A stretch of DNA of 6,765 nt from Anaerolineaceae bacterium (lineage in GTDB: Bacteria; Chloroflexota; Anaerolineae; Anaerolineales; Anaerolineaceae): the NCBI GenBank assembly GCA_014860845.1, contig JACZIY010000556.1:1-6765 (forward strand), written 5' to 3'. Every line of letters begins with the position of its first letter. The first letter of the stretch is position 1. The notes beneath the pieces are model-generated. The model saw only the letters and a program-made list of their open reading frames with translations. It did not search any database and had not been told where the DNA came from. Both the position numbers and the translations under genes were made by a program. Positions 6,633 through 6,765 of this stretch are shown here, piece by piece.

Positions 6633-6765
6633 TAAAAAAATTAATTCTCGTTATGGGTGCTTTGGTTACCCCTCTGATCATCGGTTTATTGTTTACATAT
6701 GATGTCATCAAAATTGACTGGATAAGCTTTATGGAAATTCAAGCCAGTTATCGCCCCATGGAAGA
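6629..6765 (+). CDS. actE: start of a probable ActE-like cytochrome c subunit, cut by the window end
   Basis: Only 45 complete codons are present. The start shares ATGA with the actD stop; AGAGGAGA at 6611-6618 lies 10 nt upstream, a slightly long spacing. The protein opens with a short basic segment (MIKK) and a hydrophobic stretch (about 5-23), then continues as DWISFMEIQASYRPME. The 'QxSYRPME' element resembles the segment just after the membrane anchor in ActE-type monoheme cytochromes, where a 'QP-Y-PLE' sequence is usual. No heme motif falls inside the window, so the call rests on this short match and on position after actD. ActE proteins of other lineages are usually lipoproteins; here no lipobox cysteine is seen, so the hydrophobic segment may be an uncleaved anchor. 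A different small cytochrome or an ActF-like protein is possible. Confidence 0.6.
   Translation, partial: MIKKLILVMGALVTPLIIGLLFTYDVIKIDWISFMEIQASYRPME

Noticed and set aside
1..6765. CRISPR arrays, tRNA or rRNA genes, insertion sequences, phage or defence genes
   Set aside because: No regularly spaced repeats, tRNA-like folds, terminal inverted repeats or transposase-like proteins were seen; the window is occupied by a respiratory operon.

Overview
The window carries most of one operon, all on the + strand, for an Alternative Complex III (ACIII), the membrane quinol:electron-acceptor oxidoreductase that replaces the cytochrome bc1 complex in many bacteria. The order is: diheme cytochrome c, actA (pentaheme cytochrome c), actB1 (molybdopterin-oxidoreductase-like subunit), actB2 (four-cluster iron-sulfur subunit), actC (NrfD-like quinol-binding membrane subunit), actD (DUF3341-type membrane subunit), and the first 45 codons of a gene that looks like actE (small cytochrome c subunit), cut by the window end. 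Any actF homologue and terminal oxidase genes would lie beyond the window.

Region by region: 1-191 is an AT-rich leader with no supportable gene. It holds candidate promoter elements, a tandem 9-bp repeat and a strong ribosome binding site. From 192 to the end the genes are packed with junctions of +24, +15, +26, -11, +9 and -4 bp. Nearly every gene has its own good Shine-Dalgarno sequence and no internal terminator is evident, so one transcript is likely.

How the genes work together (known ACIII biology plus inference): quinol is oxidised at ActC in the membrane. Electrons pass through the iron-sulfur clusters of ActB2 and then the hemes of ActA and the ActE-like protein, on the outer face of the cytoplasmic membrane, to a cytochrome c or directly to an oxidase. 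The membrane-anchored diheme cytochrome encoded first is a plausible extra relay or acceptor.

Organism: the split actB1/actB2 arrangement, the moderate GC content (estimated by eye at a little over 40%) and the extra diheme cytochrome would fit a Chloroflexota (Anaerolineae-like) bacterium, but no taxonomic marker is present and this is a guess. The system itself is not new. The points worth a second look are the ActB split, with no export signal on ActB2; a four-cysteine [4Fe-4S]-type motif in ActB1; the Thr-for-Cys change in ActB2 predicting a [3Fe-4S] cluster; the leading diheme cytochrome; and the repeats in the leader.
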